This document shows, one piece after another, positions 7,281 through 14,768 of a stretch of DNA of 37,109 nt. Source of the stretch: Dactylosporangium siamense. Lineage in GTDB: Bacteria; Actinomycetota; Actinomycetes; Mycobacteriales; Micromonosporaceae. The notes beneath the pieces are model-generated. The model saw only the letters and a list, made by a program, of their open reading frames with translations, had not been told where the DNA came from and searched no databases. Where the stretch lies: positions 1 to 37,109 of the forward strand of contig NZ_BONQ01000002.1 of NCBI RefSeq assembly GCF_016862795.1, in the 5' to 3' direction. How positions within the stretch are numbered: position 1 is the first letter of the stretch; each line of letters begins with the position of its first letter. Both the position numbers and the translations under genes were made by a program.

Positions 7281-7316
7281 TCGAGAGTATTCTCTCGAGA
7301 ACTATCTGTCGAGAGA
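7281..7316 (-). promoter_or_regulatory. Leaderless promoter and triple TCTCGA operator of regulator-MFS operon
   Basis: On the minus strand: TCGACA (7312-7307), 17 nt, TACTCT (7289-7284), then 7 nt to GTG 7276, so transcription should begin at the start codon. Three copies of a TCGAGAG/CTCTCGA element overlap it: 7281-7287 and 7292-7298 form a 7-bp inverted pair with a 4-nt spacer; 7291-7298 and 7309-7316 form an 8-bp inverted pair with a 10-nt spacer. The layout covers both promoter boxes and is what an autorepressor would use. Confidence 0.62.
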
Positions 7317-7322
7317 AGTCTC

Positions 7323-8108
7323 TTATTGAGGAGTCAGCAGCCGCAGCGCGGCGTGGTCGGGGGTGTCCGGGTCCACCTGGAACGTGACGAACCGCTGCCC
7401 GTCGACGGCGGTCAGGATCTCCGACGTCAGCTCGAGCCGGCCGGCCCGCGGATGTTGGAACGTCCGCCGCGCACCGCTCTTCTCCCGCACGTCGTAGTGC
7501 GCCCACAGGTCCGCGAACCGCGCGCTGTCCCGGCTGAGTCCCGCCACGAGCGCGGACCGCGCCGGGCTGTCGTCGATCGACCGCAGGTGCGCCACGCAGT
7601 CCTCCGCCATCCGCTGCCACGACACGAACACCTCGCGGGCGTTCGGGTGCGTGAACACGTACTCGACCAGGTTCCCCGGCACGGTCAGGCCGGCGAGCAG
7701 GCTCCCGCCCTCGGGGTTGGCCGCGAGCAGGTCGCTGGTCTGGCTCAGCACGTAGGCCGGTGTCGGCCGCACCATCTCCAGCAGCCGGGCGAGGGCGGAC
7801 CGGACCACCATCGGCTCCGCCGCTCCGCCCTTTCGGGGCGCGTCGGCGTGCGCCAGCCGGTGCAGGTGGGACCGCTCGTCGTCGTCGAGTCGCAGCACCG
7901 TGGCGAGCGCGTCAAGCACGGCCCGCCCCGGATTGGTGTCCCGCCCCCGCTCCAGCCGGGTGTAGTAGTCGACGCTCACCCCGGCGAGCGCGGCCAGCTC
8001 CTCCCGGCGCAGTCCCGGCGTCTGCCGCCGCCCCGCCCCGGCGGGCAGCCCGACCTCCGCGGGGGTGACCCGGCCACGACGGTTGCGCAGGAAGTCCCCG
8101 AGAGCCAC
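7323..8108 (-). CDS. XRE-family regulator with MmyB-like ligand domain
   Basis: About 261 residues from GTG 8108 (ALGDFLRNRRGRVTPAEVGL); TTG 8123 is an alternative. The N-terminal HTH is RQTPGLRREELAALAGVSVD then YYTRLERGRDTNPG, the LRREELA.lAGvS.dYY.rlEqGR signature of this actinobacterial group. The C-terminal half (VRPTPAYVLSQTSDLLAANP to the RLELTSEILTAVDGQ end) is the MmyB-like ligand-binding domain, which in this family may bind a fatty-acid-like ligand. It is divergent from the SDR at 8212, a very common pairing in which the regulator controls the reductase gene. Confidence 0.93.
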   Translation of the reverse strand: MALGDFLRNRRGRVTPAEVGLPAGAGRRQTPGLRREELAALAGVSVDYYTRLERGRDTNPGRAVLDALATVLRLDDDERSHLHRLAHADAPRKGGAAEPMVVRSALARLLEMVRPTPAYVLSQTSDLLAANPEGGSLLAGLTVPGNLVEYVFTHPNAREVFVSWQRMAEDCVAHLRSIDDSPARSALVAGLSRDSARFADLWAHYDVREKSGARRTFQHPRAGRLELTSEILTAVDGQRFVTFQVDPDTPDHAALRLLTPQ

Positions 8109-8144
8109 CAGGTCATTCTGCAACGCCGCCCGGCCACTGGGGGT

Positions 8145-8159
8145 GGCCCTGCCAGGGCC
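8145..8159. promoter_or_regulatory. Perfect palindrome in XRE/SDR divergent region
   Basis: GGCCCTGCCAGGGCC has 7-bp arms around a single C, in the 103-bp gap between the divergent XRE regulator and SDR. Position and symmetry suit a repressor site for the XRE protein. However, GC-rich DNA produces such palindromes readily, so confidence is modest. Confidence 0.35.
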
Positions 8160-8211
8160 CCTCCTGAGCCGGTTCTCCCGCCCGGGCCGCGAGCGCGTGA
8201 GGCTGATGGAC

Positions 8212-8943
8212 ATGACGAACCAGCACGTACTCGTGATCGGCGGCAGCTCCGGGATGGGCCTGGCGCTCGCCGCCCGCCTGCTGCGCACCGGCCACCGGGT
8301 GACCATCGCCGGCCGCTCCGCCGCCCGCCTCGCCACCGCCCACCAGGAGCTCATCGCCCCGGACGGCGCGGCGGCCGGGCGGCTGGCGACGGTCCAGGTC
8401 GACGTCGGGGTGGAGGAACAGGTGGCGGCTCTCGCCGGTGCGCCCTACGACCACGTGGTCGTGACGGCGGTCGACGCGGTCGGCGCGTACGCCCCGCTGC
8501 CCGCGTTCACCGTCGAGGCGGCCCGTACGGTGCTCACCACGAAGATCCTCGGCCCCTGGCTCGTGGCGAAGCACCTCGGCACCGCCCTGCCGGCCGGTGG
8601 CTCCCTGGTCTTCACCTCGGGCGCCGCCGCGTATCGCCCCGGGCCCGGCGCCAGCATGATCGCCACCGCCAACGGGGCCCTGGAGTCCCTGGCCCGGTCC
8701 CTCGCGCTGGAACTGGCACCGGTCCGGGTCAACGTCGTCTCGCCCGGCTGGGTCGACACGCCCATATGGGACACCCTCGCCGGCGACGCGAAGGACGAAC
8801 GGTTCGCCGCGATGGCGGCCCGCCTGCCCACCGGTCGCGTCGGCACCCCCGACGACATCGCCCAGGCCATGGTCGCCCTGATGGACAACGGTTTCATCAC
8901 CGGCACCGTCCTGCACGTCGACGGCGGCCACCGCCTCGTCTGA
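8212..8943 (+). CDS. SDR-family protein lacking the catalytic Tyr-x3-Lys
   Basis: 243 residues from ATG 8212 (MTNQHVLVIGGSSGMGLALA); GAGG upstream is better spaced for this ATG than for the one at 8206. The Rossmann GGSSGMG loop (10-16) and the C-terminal NVVSPGWVDTPIW and GTVLHVDGGHRLV are clear. At the active-site segment the sequence is SGAAAYRPGPGASMIATANG, where YxxxK should stand about 13 residues after the Ser. Both Tyr and Lys are replaced. Many members of this actinobacterial group share the loss, so this is an atypical or non-catalytic SDR, possibly still NAD(P)-binding. Divergent from its presumed regulator at 8108. Confidence 0.88.
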   Translation: MTNQHVLVIGGSSGMGLALAARLLRTGHRVTIAGRSAARLATAHQELIAPDGAAAGRLATVQVDVGVEEQVAALAGAPYDHVVVTAVDAVGAYAPLPAFTVEAARTVLTTKILGPWLVAKHLGTALPAGGSLVFTSGAAAYRPGPGASMIATANGALESLARSLALELAPVRVNVVSPGWVDTPIWDTLAGDAKDERFAAMAARLPTGRVGTPDDIAQAMVALMDNGFITGTVLHVDGGHRLV

Positions 8944-8947
8944 CGGT

Positions 8948-8962
8948 CGGGAAGCTTTCCCG
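8948..8962. terminator. Short stem-loop between convergent SDR and ssuB
   Basis: CGGGAAGCTTTCCCG folds to a 6-bp stem with a 3-nt loop in the 40-bp gap between convergent genes. There is no U-tract, so it would be a weak or bidirectional terminator at best. Confidence 0.35.
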
Positions 8963-8983
8963 GTGATCGAAGGACGCGGCTGG

Positions 8984-9703
8984 TCAGGACGGGGACGCCG
9001 GGACGTTGAGCAGGCCGAGCAGCACCCGGCGTTCCGCGCCGAAACCAGGGGCGTCCACGGCCCGCGGCTGCGGCAGCGTCACCGGCCGGTCCTCCGCGAT
9101 CCGGCCGCCGTCCAGGACCAGGACCCGGTCGGCGAGCAGCAGCGCCTCGTCGACGTCGTGCGTGACGAACAGGGCCGCGAACCCGTGCGTCGCGCGCAAC
9201 CGGCCGAACAGGACCTGCATCCGCAGGCGGGTGAGCGCGTCCAGGGCACCGAACGGCTCGTCGAGCAGGAGGAGGTCGGGCTCGCGGACCAGCGCCCGGG
9301 CAAACGCGACCCGCTGCGCCTGGCCGCCGGAGAGCTCGGCCGGCCAGGCGTCGCGGCGGTCGGCGAGACCGACCTCGGTCAGGGCGGCGTCGACGCGTTC
9401 GCGCAGGGAGCCGCCGCGCACGCCGAGGGCGACGTTGGCGGCGACGCGCTTCCACGGCAGCAGCCGGTGCTCCTGGAAGACGACCGCCGTCGAGCCGGTC
9501 GTGGTGACCGAGCCGGTCGCTTCGCCGTCGAGGCCCGCGAGGATGCGCAGCAGGGTGCTCTTGCCGGAGCCGCTGCCGCCGAGCAGCGCGACGACCTCGC
9601 CGGCGCCGATGGTGAGGTCGACGCCGTCCAGGACGACGGTGTCGCCGAAGGAGCGCCGGACGCCCCGCGCGACGCTCACCTGGCTCGCAGTCCGTGCCGC
9701 CAT
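8984..9703 (-). CDS. ssuB: ABC importer ATPase, sulfonate/nitrate/taurine type
   Basis: 239 residues with a full ABC ATPase set: Walker A GGSGSGKST (42-50), Q-loop FQEHRLLPW (76-84), signature LSGGQ (124-128), Walker B LLLLDEP (144-150), and the H-loop FVTHDVDEAL. The Q-loop form and VTHDVDEA are characteristic of the SsuB/TauB/NrtD family. It powers the permease encoded just upstream, whose reading frame it overlaps by 28 bp. The gene is last in the ssuA-ssuC-ssuB order. No monooxygenase (ssuD/tauD) is adjacent, so the exact substrate (alkanesulfonate, taurine or another anion) stays open. Confidence 0.93.
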   Translation of the reverse strand: MAARTASQVSVARGVRRSFGDTVVLDGVDLTIGAGEVVALLGGSGSGKSTLLRILAGLDGEATGSVTTTGSTAVVFQEHRLLPWKRVAANVALGVRGGSLRERVDAALTEVGLADRRDAWPAELSGGQAQRVAFARALVREPDLLLLDEPFGALDALTRLRMQVLFGRLRATHGFAALFVTHDVDEALLLADRVLVLDGGRIAEDRPVTLPQPRAVDAPGFGAERRVLLGLLNVPASPS

Positions 9704-10488
9704 GCCAGGAGCCTCCTCTCGCCGAGTCGCAGCAGCAGGTCGGAGAGCAGGCCGAGCAGCGCGTACGCGACCAGTCCCAGGACCACCACGTCGGTCTGGC
9801 TGAACTCGCGTGCCTCCATCATCATGAACCCGAGGCCGCCCTGCCCGTTGACCTGCTCGCCGACCACGAGGCTGAGCCAGCCGGCGGCGAAAGCGAGCCG
9901 CACGCCGAGGAACAGCGACGGCAGCGCGCCCGGCACCACGACGTGCCGGACCCGTTCCAGGGCGGTCAGTCCGCAGGTGCGGGCGGCCTCGACGAGCCGC
10001 TCGTCGATGTTGCGGATGCCGGAAAACGTGTTGAGGTAGATCGGGAAGAACGCGCCGAGCGCCACGAGGGTCACCTTCAGCGACTCGCCGATGCCGACCC
10101 AGATGATGAGCAGCGGCACCAGGCCGAGGTGCGGCAGCATCCGGGCCATCTGCACGGTCGGGTCGACCAGGTCGTCGCCGAGGCGGACCAGCCCGGCGAG
10201 GGTGCCCAGCGCGAGGCCGAGCAGCCCGCCGATGAGCAGCCCGAGGACGGCCCGCTGGACGGAGTCGAGCAGGTACTCACCGAGGGTGCCCTCCAGTGCC
10301 AGCCGCCAGCCGGTCGCGATGACCGTGCTCGGTGCGGGCAGCTTGTCCGGGTCGAGCAGCCCGCCGCGGACGCCGCCCTCCCACGCGGCGAGCAGGACCA
10401 GCGGGGTCACCGCTCGGAGCCAGCGCCGGCGGGAGACGACCGGCCGGGCCGGCTTCACGAGCACGGGGCGGTCCAGCAGCGCGGTCAC
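9676..10488 (-). CDS. ssuC: ABC importer permease, SsuC-like
   Basis: 270 residues with about six membrane segments. The BPD_transp_1 EAA-type loop is present: EAARTCGLTALERVRHVVVP GALPS, with the core EAARtcG...GALP. The N-terminus carries the LPAPSTVIATGW motif that is typical of SsuC/TauC permeases. It forms the transmembrane pore with the SsuB-like ATPase. It overlaps the binding-protein gene by ATGA (10485-10488) and the ATPase gene by 28 bp, so the three are made as one unit. Confidence 0.93.
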   Translation of the reverse strand: MTALLDRPVLVKPARPVVSRRRWLRAVTPLVLLAAWEGGVRGGLLDPDKLPAPSTVIATGWRLALEGTLGEYLLDSVQRAVLGLLIGGLLGLALGTLAGLVRLGDDLVDPTVQMARMLPHLGLVPLLIIWVGIGESLKVTLVALGAFFPIYLNTFSGIRNIDERLVEAARTCGLTALERVRHVVVPGALPSLFLGVRLAFAAGWLSLVVGEQVNGQGGLGFMMMEAREFSQTDVVVLGLVAYALLGLLSDLLLRLGERRLLAWRHGLRAR

Positions 10489-11450
10489 CGCAGGATGTCC
10501 GAGAACTGCTCGTCGATGCGGCCCTTGATGTCCACCTTGCCGGGGATCAGCTGCAGCTCGGTGAACCCGTCGGCGATCTGCTGCAGCTCGTCGCCGATGG
10601 CCGCGTCGATCGCGGCCAGGGGCTGGGCGCTGCGGTCCAGGGCGCGGCGGGCGACGTCCTCGGGGATGTTGAGCTCCGGCGCGAGGATCTTCACGCGCTC
10701 GTCGGGGTGGCCGATGCCCCAGTCGGTGACCTCGCGGTAGGTCTTGAGGAACTCGCGGATCTTGCCCGGCTTCGACTTCAGCGCCTGCGGCGACACCAGC
10801 AGGTACTCACGGTTGTTGGCCAGGCCGGTCGCGTCGACGAGCACCTTCACGCCGGGCGTCTCGGCGAGGGAGAAGTACGGGTCCCAGATGATCCACGCGT
10901 CGACCTGGTCGTTGTCGAACGCGGGGCGGGCGTCGGCGGGCTTGAGGTACTGCACGTCGATGTCCTTGATGGTCATGCCGTTCGCTTCGAGCAGGCGCAC
11001 GAGCAGCCAGTTGACGTTCGAGCCCTTGTTCAGCGCGACCTTCTTGCCCTTGAGGTCCTTGAAGGAGGTGTACCCCTTGCTCGCCTTGACCAGGACGGCC
11101 TCACCCTTGGGCACCGGCTTCGAGGTACCGATGATCTTGAAGTCGATCTTCCCGGCGGCGGCGAAGATCGGCGGGGCCTCGCCCACCTGCCCGATGTCGA
11201 TGGCGCCGGCCTTGATCCCCTCGGTGAGCGCCGGCCCGCTCTCGAACAGCGACCACGTGGTGCCGGCGGCCTCGGCCTTGCGCGCCTTGACCAGGCTCAG
11301 CCCGCCGAAGCGCTGGTACCCCACCTTCAACGGCTCCTCGGCCGCGCCGGGCTTCGCGGCGGCCGGCTCCTTGTCGGCGGCGCACCCCGCAGCCAGGGTG
11401 GTGCCGAGCAGGACCAGGACACCGGCCAGGACGACCGAGAGCCGACGCAT
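10485..11450 (-). CDS. ssuA: Sulfonate-type substrate-binding lipoprotein
   Basis: 321 residues. A lipoprotein signal peptide (MRRLSVVLAGVLVLLGTTLAAGC, attachment at Cys23) is followed by the SsuA/TauA fold: LKVGYQRFGGLSLVKARK, ESGPALTEGIKAGAIDIGQVG, and FKDLKGKKVALNKGSNVNWL. The GYQ...GA.DiG..G pattern is typical of aliphatic-sulfonate-binding proteins. It sits outside the membrane and delivers the anion to SsuC. The start ATG 11450 has GAGGAG upstream. It is first of a three-gene operon; a TATAGT -10 at 11492-11487 is likely its promoter. Confidence 0.9.
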   Translation of the reverse strand: MRRLSVVLAGVLVLLGTTLAAGCAADKEPAAAKPGAAEEPLKVGYQRFGGLSLVKARKAEAAGTTWSLFESGPALTEGIKAGAIDIGQVGEAPPIFAAAGKIDFKIIGTSKPVPKGEAVLVKASKGYTSFKDLKGKKVALNKGSNVNWLLVRLLEANGMTIKDIDVQYLKPADARPAFDNDQVDAWIIWDPYFSLAETPGVKVLVDATGLANNREYLLVSPQALKSKPGKIREFLKTYREVTDWGIGHPDERVKILAPELNIPEDVARRALDRSAQPLAAIDAAIGDELQQIADGFTELQLIPGKVDIKGRIDEQFSDILR

Positions 11451-11486
11451 CGATGACGCTCCTCATTGACGGACTTATGTGGCGGC

Positions 11487-11518
11487 ACTATACCCACTAC
11501 ACCTACTGGTTGACTAGG
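11487..11518 (-). promoter_or_regulatory. Putative ssu operon promoter with partial inverted repeat
   Basis: On the minus strand, TAGTCA (11516-11511), 18 nt, TATAGT (11492-11487) fits a housekeeping promoter about 37 bp upstream of the ssuA start codon. CCTACTGGTTGACTAGG (11502-11518) is an imperfect inverted repeat (CCTA...TAGG ends) over the -35, a possible sulfur-regulator site. The plus-strand TTGACT (11510-11515) could also serve the divergent gene at 11560, but no good -10 follows it. Confidence 0.4.
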
Positions 11519-11559
11519 ATTAGCTTGAATGGCTTGCGGTTCTGCCGCACACTGCGACC

Positions 11560-12339
11560 GTGACCTCACTCGCCGCACCGGGTAGCGCACAACCCAGACG
11601 AACGGCCACCATCGCCGTGGCGGCCATGGCAGCGGTGGTGCTGGCCTGGCTGGCCGCGGCGTGGCAGTGGCATGACACGTGGCTGGCCAACCCGGCGCTC
11701 GAAGTCATCTACTTCCTGCCGCCGCTCGTGTTCCCCGTGGTCGCGATAGTCCATTACCTGCGGTACTTCATCGGCCGGCGACCCGTGGAGTTCGAGGTGC
11801 GCGACGGCGCGTTCGTCGCACCACCGGCCTATCAGGTGCTGGCGGGGATGGCGATGACGCTGCTGGCCGGCGGCACCGTGTCCGCCGGGTTCTTCCTGTG
11901 GCCACCGTCGACCGACGTCCCGCAGCACCTGCTCGTGTTCGGGCGGATCACCGTGGTGGGCGTCCTGTTCGCGTGGCTGCTGTTGATCGTCGCGTTCGCC
12001 CGCGGCACCGGACGGATCCTGATGCGCCCCGAGGGCCTGCGGGTCACGTACGCGTACGGCACCCGCGACATCCCGTGGGACGCCATCTCCGCCGGCCCGT
12101 CACGGTCGGCGGCGGTCGTGGAACCGACGGTGCGGATCGGCCGGCCGGACCTCGTGCGCTCCACCGGCCTCGCCCGCCGCCACCCCGGGAAGGCGTTCCT
12201 GCCGGCCGGCCACGCCTGGATCCGGCGCGAGTTCCTGCTCGACGCGATCAACTACTACCTGGCGACCCCCGCCGCGCGGGACACCATCGGCACCAGCGAG
12301 GGGTACACGCACCTGCGCCGCGTCCTGCGGGCCGACTGA
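11560..12339 (+). CDS. Integral membrane protein of unknown function
   Basis: 259 residues from GTG 11560. Predicted membrane segments are near residues 17-37, 48-68, 93-113 and 126-148, each a long run of Ala/Val/Leu. The C-terminal half (GRILMRPEGLRVTYAYGTRD then IPWDAISAG) reads like a bacterial PH-type domain: a beta strand with R.EGl and the IPWdaI motif. This architecture (TM segments then bPH) is common in actinobacterial proteins of unknown role. It overlaps the next gene by one base, so the two are cotranslated. Confidence 0.75.
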   Translation: MTSLAAPGSAQPRRTATIAVAAMAAVVLAWLAAAWQWHDTWLANPALEVIYFLPPLVFPVVAIVHYLRYFIGRRPVEFEVRDGAFVAPPAYQVLAGMAMTLLAGGTVSAGFFLWPPSTDVPQHLLVFGRITVVGVLFAWLLLIVAFARGTGRILMRPEGLRVTYAYGTRDIPWDAISAGPSRSAAVVEPTVRIGRPDLVRSTGLARRHPGKAFLPAGHAWIRREFLLDAINYYLATPAARDTIGTSEGYTHLRRVLRAD

Positions 12340-13082
12340 TGGACGACGCCGTCGCCGCGGTCATCGCCAGGATGGAGGACGGGCTGGCCCAGATGAAGCC
12401 CGAGGACGCCCGCCGCCACTTCCACGGCACGTACCTGCGCACCACCCGCGCTGTCGCCGAGGAGATCGAGCGGGGTGGCTTCCTCGACGCCGCCTGGCTC
12501 AACCGGTGGGACGTCGCGTTCGCGGACCTGTACCTGGACGCCCTGGACGCCGACCTCGCCGGCGGGCCGGTGCCCCGGCCGTGGCGGATCGCGTTCGACA
12601 CCGCCCGGGACCGGCCCGAGCTGCCGGCGCTGCGGCACGTCCTGCTCGGCATGAACGCGCACATCAACTACGACCTGCCGCAGTCGCTCATCGCGGTGAT
12701 CGACCCGGCCGAGTTCGACGACCCGGCCGTGCGCGCCGCCCGCGAGCGCGACCACACCCACGTCGACACGGTCCTGCTCGCCAGGGTCGGCGCCGAGGAG
12801 GCCGAGGGCCGCGCCGCCAACCGCCCCAGCCTCCTGGACCGGATCCTCGCGCCGGCGAACCGGGCCGCGACCCGGCGGCTGCTCACCGAGGCACGGGCGA
12901 AGGTGTGGCGCAACACCACGGTGCTGGACGCGGCCCGTCGGACCGGAGCATCGTCGTACGCGGGAGCCATCCGCCAACTCGAGGACGCCTCGGCGGCGAA
13001 ACTCGCCACGCTCGTCGCGCCGGGGCAGGTCCTGCTGCGGCTGGCCCGCACCGGATTCGGCGTCCTCATCCCCGGCGCCTAG
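12339..13082 (+). CDS. DUF5995 family protein
   Basis: 247 residues. The segments FHGTYLRTTRAVAEEIERGG, DAAWLNRWDVAFADLYLDAL, PWRIAFD and LRHVLLGMNAHINYDLPQSL match the DUF5995 family (conserved MNAHINYDL). The His and Asp in this motif recall metal-binding helical bundles, but no activity is known. The ATG at 12339 shares one base with the stop of the upstream membrane protein. Length is normal for the family. Its function is not known and I do not infer one. Confidence 0.85.
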   Translation: MDDAVAAVIARMEDGLAQMKPEDARRHFHGTYLRTTRAVAEEIERGGFLDAAWLNRWDVAFADLYLDALDADLAGGPVPRPWRIAFDTARDRPELPALRHVLLGMNAHINYDLPQSLIAVIDPAEFDDPAVRAARERDHTHVDTVLLARVGAEEAEGRAANRPSLLDRILAPANRAATRRLLTEARAKVWRNTTVLDAARRTGASSYAGAIRQLEDASAAKLATLVAPGQVLLRLARTGFGVLIPGA

Positions 13083-13100
13083 GGTCAACGCAGGGATGGT

Positions 13101-13183
13101 CGGCAGGGAAGCCCCGACACGAATCCCAGGCGGGCACGGCCACTCAGGGCAAACTCAGGGTCGACCGGCAGGAAAGCCCTGAC
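13101..13183 (+). repeat. Imperfect 18-bp direct repeat pair
   Basis: CGGCAGGGAAGCCCCGAC (13101-13118) recurs as CGGCAGGAAAGCCCTGAC (13166-13183), 16 of 18 identical, 65 bp apart, in the 134-bp gap before the gene at 13217. They may be regulatory or a duplication scar. No strong hairpin or U-tract is present. Confidence 0.45.
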
Positions 13184-13216
13184 GCGGTGGACCGACTCGC
13201 GGATCACACTTGAGCC

Positions 13217-13507
13217 ATGACCGTTCGCCGTACCTTGCAGGCCGTCGGCGCCGCGCTCGCCGGGGCCGTCAGCGCACCCGACGCCGCCGCGCCGCCCGCC
13301 GACCCGCGCGCGGTGCGCGCCCTCCTCGCCGACATCGGCCTGCTGCACCCCCGCGCCCCCGAGTCCGACGTGCCGCTCACGCTGTGCCGCTTCCAGGCCA
13401 GGGCCGGGCTCACCATCGACGGGGTCGCCGGGCCGCGGACCGTGCAGGCGCTCACCCGCGCCGCCCGCGAGGCCCGCCACATCCGGTCCCTGGGCCTGGC
13501 CGCCTGA
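13217..13507 (+). CDS. Small peptidoglycan-binding-domain protein
   Basis: 96 residues. A Thr/Ala-rich start with a charged RR and hydrophobic stretch (MTVRRTLQAVGAALAGAVSA) could be a weak signal peptide. The rest matches a single PG_binding_1 repeat: AVRALLADIGLLHP then LTLCRFQARAGLTIDGVAGP and TVQALTRAAR, with the F Q...G L..DG..G..T...L pattern. No catalytic domain is attached. It may anchor to cell wall or simply be an isolated domain. Confidence 0.72.
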   Translation: MTVRRTLQAVGAALAGAVSAPDAAAPPADPRAVRALLADIGLLHPRAPESDVPLTLCRFQARAGLTIDGVAGPRTVQALTRAAREARHIRSLGLAA

Positions 13508-13985
13508 GGTTCAACGCCTCGGTGCCTTAGCCTCGATCCACCGATGATCTTTGGTTCGGTGACCGGCGTAATCGGTCCCGTTCGGCAGTCACCCTGTCAC
13601 CGTGCGTCCGCGCCCGGTCCGCTCACAATCCGCCGGACGGCCATCCGGGACCGGCCGACAGACCCGGTGGCGACTGACGTTCTTCCCGGCCGGGAACCGC
13701 CGCCCGGCACCCGCGCGGGGGCAGTGCGGGCCGTGGATCTCCAGACGCGCACCGTCCGCAGCTACCACATGACCAGCGGCGCCGGGATCGGCGGGCTGAC
13801 GCTGCGGCCTGGCCGCCGCGTTGCAGGTCGGGCTCATCACCGCCATGCTCAGCTGCGCATGATCAGGCGTGCGGCGGATGGACGACCGGCGATCCGAAGA
13901 GCACTGGTCGGCCTCGACTATCATCGACGGTGGCGAGTGCATGCCCGCGGGCGGTGGCCGTCATCCCCTGGGGAGGGTTCGACCG
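13508..13985. other. 478-bp region without a supported gene
   Basis: Several short frames cross this region but none has a recognisable domain, a good RBS and consistent codon bias together. It holds a perfect palindrome at 13684-13697 and a possible -10 TATCAT at 13919-13924 for the gene at 13986. The wording of frames around 13730-13860 does not match a family I know; degraded coding sequence is possible but unproven. Confidence 0.5.
13684..13697. repeat. Perfect 14-bp palindrome
   Basis: TTCCCGGCCGGGAA is fully self-complementary in the gene-free stretch upstream of the module cluster. It could be a protein-binding site; lacking a loop and U-tract, it is a poor terminator. Confidence 0.4.
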
Positions 13986-14768
13986 GTGCGACCGATGGAC
14001 TTTCATGCGGTGCAAGGCAGCGACACGGCACTGGCGAAGCTCGTCCAGGAGCCGGCGGAGCTGGAGGCTCGGCTCGGGCTCACGTTTCTCGAGGTCGACA
14101 GCCAGCTCGGGCCGTCGTTGTTCGCGTTCGGGCAGCTGGCCGACGGCACCGTCATCGGGTTCAACCGGCTGATCAGCCTGGACCGGCATCCGGGCACCGA
14201 GCTGTACCAGTACGCGGATCGCCGCCCAGTGGACGTGGTGACCGAGCTGCTGTTCGAGACCGGGCTCAGTCACGACGACGTGAGCTGGATGACCGCCCCG
14301 CCGCTGGCGGAGGACGAGCGGCTGTGGGCGCGTTCCCGCGCTGAGGCGGACACCTACCTCCGTCTGCAGCACCCGCAGGGCTGTCCCGTGGATCCGGTGG
14401 AAGTGCCGGTCGACGGTCACACCGTGCTGCGGTGCGGCGACATCGAGATCTATCTGCGCCCACCGCCGGACCGGCACGACCCGGTGCCGCCGTCCACGAT
14501 CACCGATCCCGGTAGTTGGCTGTCGGTCGCCTTCGAGCTGGACGCGGCGGCGGCGCACCGGGAGGCGGCCGAGGCGGTCCGAGAGGCGCTGCGGTTCCTG
14601 CCGCCCGGCGCCGACGAGCTGCCGGTGCGGATGTTCTGGACGCCGCTCGGTCTGCGCATGCTGCGACAGCACCCGGGCCAGTTCAGCCGGGCCGCGCTGC
14701 AGGCGAGGCTCGCGGCGTTGGAGGCGGCCGCCCGGCAGGTCGAGCATGCCCACGGCCGGTCGTCGTGA
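13986..14768 (+). CDS. Uncharacterised protein with C-terminal DPGxWL module
   Basis: 260 residues from GTG 13986, chosen because GGGGAGGG stands 8 nt upstream; ATG 13995 is the alternative. The N-terminal half (FGQLADGTVIGFNRLISLDR) resembles no family I can name. The C-terminal part (TDPGSWLSVAFELDAAAA, EALRFLPPGADELP, PLGLRMLRQHPGQFSRAALQ) shares the order DPG.WL, EAL..lPpGAD.lP, hPgqF.R..L with two modules of the next gene. The stop overlaps that gene's GTG (GTGA, 14765-14768), so the two are translationally coupled. No Cys knuckle is present in this copy. Confidence 0.7.
   Translation: MRPMDFHAVQGSDTALAKLVQEPAELEARLGLTFLEVDSQLGPSLFAFGQLADGTVIGFNRLISLDRHPGTELYQYADRRPVDVVTELLFETGLSHDDVSWMTAPPLAEDERLWARSRAEADTYLRLQHPQGCPVDPVEVPVDGHTVLRCGDIEIYLRPPPDRHDPVPPSTITDPGSWLSVAFELDAAAAHREAAEAVREALRFLPPGADELPVRMFWTPLGLRMLRQHPGQFSRAALQARLAALEAAARQVEHAHGRSS

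Noticed and set aside
7323-8354. Longer N-terminal form of the XRE regulator starting at 8354.
   Set aside because: The extra 82 residues are antisense to the SDR start and unlike the family; GTG 8108 (or TTG 8123) gives the normal N-terminus.
9694-11456. Long plus-strand frames antisense to the ssu genes.
   Set aside because: They are low-complexity and lack motifs; the minus-strand genes have complete transporter signatures.
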